From Mangifera indica (lineage: Eukaryota > Streptophyta > Magnoliopsida > Sapindales > Anacardiaceae): a DNA stretch of 64,000 nt. Positions 61,051 through 64,000 of the stretch are shown here, in pieces. The translations under genes were made by a program, and so were the position numbers. The notes beneath the pieces are model-generated. The model did not search any database, was not told where the DNA came from, and worked only from the letters and a program-made list of their open reading frames with translations. Every line of letters starts with the position of its first letter. The first letter of the stretch is position 1. The stretch is from assembly GCF_011075055.1 (NCBI RefSeq), contig NC_058149.1:12282449-12346448 (forward strand), written 5' to 3'.

Positions 61051-63294
61051 TCATGATATTATTAGACGAAGGATCTCCCCTGAATGTTTGAACGATTTTT
61101 CTGTTTCATCAAGACAATGATTCTTCTGCTCCCTAGTCCAGCTCTGAGTAATCCCACGTACATATATGTGTATTAGGTAACTATATTAATAAGCAATAAA
61201 ATTTATCCATCTGTGTTATCTAATTCAAAATTTAATATGGGAATTTATTTGATTATGATTTAAATTTACAGCTGATGAGGAATGTTCAATCAAAGAAAAG
61301 AAGGTTGACTAAAGAATTTGCAATAGAATAGTAATTTACCTCAGCAACTTTATTCAGCTTGTCTCTTACATTCTGCAAAAGTTGGGAAAGTTCACCATCC
61401 CATTTATAGAATTCCAACTCCTTGTTATCAAGTATCTTCTCAGCAACCTAGTATACAAAGAAAAGGAGAATAACAGTAAACAAAGATAAAATGATGATAC
61501 CCAACCCAGCAGCATGCCAAGTAGCTAAGCACGACAGAAACTAGGGGAAGTTCCAGTGTCATGTTCAACATAGAATGTGCCTGTTAACCATGCATTCACA
61601 AACTGTTCTCATGCCAGACAAATATCCACTAGGTGTAAGAAAGAATCTCAATAATTTCGAAAAACCATAGTAAAGTTTCTTGTTATACATAAATAATGTA
61701 CAAGACACATGTTTAAGCTAATACCTTTTTCCCAATCATCCGGCCACCAGCTGAGTGGGCAAAATATACATTGTAGAAGTGGCAAATAAAAGCTTGAGGA
61801 TCCTTCTCTGACAATTCCTTAAGATACTGTGCATAGGTAATACCACAAGAAGAAGGTTCTGGAATGGTATACCCCTGCTCTTTGAAACACTCCAAATCTT
61901 TAGCCAGTTTTTCAGACCTTTCCAATCCAGTGTTTCTAAACTCAGCATCTACATTGAAGTAATGTTGCAAATTATAAATTAGGATACAAACAAAAAAATA
62001 CCAGTCCCAACAGTCAACATGTGCAACACCCCCAATGTGCCTCTCTTTTCTTTACAGTGAGAAGAAGAAAGCAGATAACAAATAAGAATTATATGACAGA
62101 AAATTTTTTTAGCATAATGTAGTTCAAGCTATTTATATCCCACTATGATCTAGCAGGAAAACTTCAGCCTCCACTGCAGTTAAAGAATTGAAACACTAGA
62201 ACAATCTTAAAAAATAATAACTTTCCTGCGGTAAATCACAATTTGTTTAATATAACTTCTCTCTGCTGTCCCAGAATAATTCTAAGACTTTTTTTTCCTG
62301 AAAACTTGACAATCCACAGTGAGGTCAATGAGGATTCAGGAGACCCACTGATTAACTTTAGAAAAAAAGTGCATATTTTCATGAAATAGTAAAAGGAATC
62401 TTGGTGCGCTACAGAAATGCATCCAAGAACGATACTTCAAACAATAGAGAGGGAAAAGGAAACAAAGTCTTAGAATTAAAAATCATCCTGTATACCTCCG
62501 TTTTCCCAGGTTGCAGGAGTTGAGGAGAAGCATAACAATTTCTTTAGGAAGGATCTACAATGCACTAGAAAGAGAAAGTCCTTTTCTTTTTTAACCATAG
62601 ACCCTAAAAATACAGATTCAAATATCAGGCAGATCTGCAATCCCACATATAAGAAAACCATATCAATCCTACTTTTGACAGAGAAACCATGAGTTGTAAA
62701 TTAGCACATTCCGAAATTCCTAATGGTAAAACAACCTCAACGAGAACTTAATGGCACTAATCCTAACTTGAATCCATACTAAACACAATTGTAAAAGCAA
62801 CCCCGTCATCTATTAAAACATCAACATTCAACAACTACAATAACACGAAAAATAAATTAAAAAACCTCACAAATTGGAATAGGGGCTTCTTGAATGATCC
62901 CTTCAAGAGTATCATAAACCAGTTTGCTATCAACAAGAAACCTGAGGTACCCATCAACAGAAGGCTTCCATTTAGTTAAAGGACGCTCTTCAGGCTCCTT
63001 CACCTGTTTCTGTCCCTCTTTAGCCTGTTCCCTTGTATGCAATTTCATTGCCACAAACCTCATCTCCTCCACAAACCCCTTTGCCTCTCCGGGATAACGC
63101 TTTCTGGCCTTCTCAGCAGTGTTTGCGGACACGACAACGACACCGTTGCTCTGAGGTATCCTATCAATCTTGTAAGACCGAAAGTGAAGAGGCAAGAAAC
63201 TGGAAACGAAAACAGTCGGTTTGGGGTTGGAGTTAGTGCAGTGAGGTCTGATTAAAAAAGACTGAGACTGAGAAACTAAGGTCAGAGACGCCAT
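61051..63294 (-). CDS. HO1: Heme oxygenase 1, plastidic (HY1-type)
   Basis: Four exons (minus), 63294-62871, 61948-61725, 61447-61340 and 61143-61051, give 282 aa in phase. A transit peptide of about 55 residues (Ser/Thr/Arg-rich, [10 protein letters not shown] start) precedes [20 protein letters not shown]. The proximal heme ligand is His86 in [13 protein letters not shown]. Later landmarks are [52 protein letters not shown], the distal-helix [16 protein letters not shown] and the C-terminal [20 protein letters not shown]. The enzyme opens heme to biliverdin IXalpha with ferredoxin in the stroma, the first step to phytochromobilin for phytochrome. All key residues are intact and the length matches Arabidopsis HY1. 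The donor after exon 1 is T/GTGAGG; reading through gives the false ending ICEVF. Confidence 0.96.
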
Positions 63295-64000
63295 TGAAAC
63301 GCTGAAAAGCAACCAGTTAGATTGGTGAAGAAAGATTGTACAAAACAAAACAATCAAGTGATAAAAACGAAAAACAATGTAGCAAGAGTGGCTTGTGAAG
63401 GCGGTTCAAGTGTTCTTGAAGGTAAAGCTAAAAAGATAGATATCAATAAGTAAAGGGAAATTATTTAATAATAAAAAAAATTCAATGGGGTCTTCGTTAT
63501 GCGGATGAGTATGGTCTCTCTGGCTTCAGTTTCCAATTCTATCGATCTACCATTTTGGAAACAGAGAATTTCGTCAGGGCGATGGCATGCCAGGTGGCCC
63601 TGTTGTAACGACGGCGTTTTCAAAAATAAGAGGCAAACGCGTAAAACGGCAACGTTTGTGTTTGTGGTGGTGCGCTTGTGTCATTTCATTTGTGAAGTCT
63701 AATAAAAAGGAATGTATTTTTGAGGGAATTTTGTCCTAGGGCTTAAAAAAGACAGGATGCCAAAAAAATGGACAACCAAAAGAATCCTTTATATTTTTTT
63801 TATTTTTATAATATACTAATTTGCTTTGAAATTAATGCCTAAAGATATATATTGACGAAATAATATTATATGTATATTTTTTATATATAATTTATGTATA
63901 TAAATATTGTATTATTATATAATTATATGTTATCTTATTTTTAAAAATTAATTCCTAATACAATAAGTAATCTAGACTTGTATTGCAATTTTAACTTCTG
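63295..64000. other. HO1 promoter/5'UTR and AT-rich right edge
   Basis: Contains the HO1 5'UTR and presumptive promoter (63295-63500) without a clear TATA box. The AT-rich repeat at about 63830-63960 resembles that at 18815-19030. No other gene is seen. Confidence 0.5.

Noticed and set aside
62857..62870. Reading heme oxygenase exon 1 through to the ICEVF stop
   Set aside because: The donor T/GTGAGG joined to ATGCTGAG gives [12 protein letters not shown] as in HY1; the read-through is intron sequence.
1..64000. CRISPR arrays, operons, phage or bacterial defence systems
   Set aside because: All genes are plant nuclear genes with introns. Repeats are tandem, transposon-like or microsatellite, with no regular spacer pattern.

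Overview
The window looks like nuclear DNA of a eudicot plant. It is AT-rich, its genes are split by many GT-AG introns, and the recognisable proteins are plant families with plant-type architecture. These include a plastid heme oxygenase, a BSD2-type RuBisCO assembly chaperone, a PINOID2-like AGC kinase with a DFD motif, an ENOD93 protein, a GlcAT14-type glycosyltransferase, plant NUP205 and an OTP82-like PPR relic. I cannot name the species from sequence alone.

Layout. 1-1811: no gene. 1812-2990 (-): small three-finger RanBP2-type zinc finger protein with a 5'UTR intron and a TATA box. 3.4-6.9 kb: AT-rich repeats, including a three-copy degenerate tandem repeat. 6.9-8.0 kb (+): decayed PPR gene of the OTP82 type. 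10193-11071 (-): ENOD93-like gene, flanked on both sides by a diverged direct repeat. 13692-15324 (-): PINOID2-like AGC kinase. 15.4-20.9 kb: gene-free and MITE-rich. 20909-23541 (+): GT14 beta-glucuronosyltransferase-like gene. 26116-48902 (+): a single 45-exon nucleoporin NUP205 gene filling about 23 kb, with one GC-AG intron and a hAT-like MITE in one intron. 50196-51587 (+): membrane-anchored FkbM-type methyltransferase. 53736-56621 (+): BSD2. 56.96-60.7 kb: a decay zone holding a T-arm-deleted tRNA-Arg(CCU), a class III peroxidase pseudogene, a long fold-back element, a scrambled aspartic protease pseudogene and a 300-bp duplicated segment. 61051-63294 (-): plastid heme oxygenase HY1/HO1.

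The genes are independent transcription units and show no operon or cluster logic. BSD2 (RuBisCO assembly) and HO1 (phytochrome chromophore synthesis) both act in plastids, but their adjacency is probably incidental. Exon junctions were placed by hand so that reading phase is kept across every junction and the protein matches remembered family sequences. All seven intact intron-containing genes close in frame from start to stop. I found no evidence for an undescribed biological system. The more unusual items are the 18-nt insertion inside a zinc finger, the GC-AG intron, the permuted protease relic, the shortened tRNA and several uncatalogued repeats.
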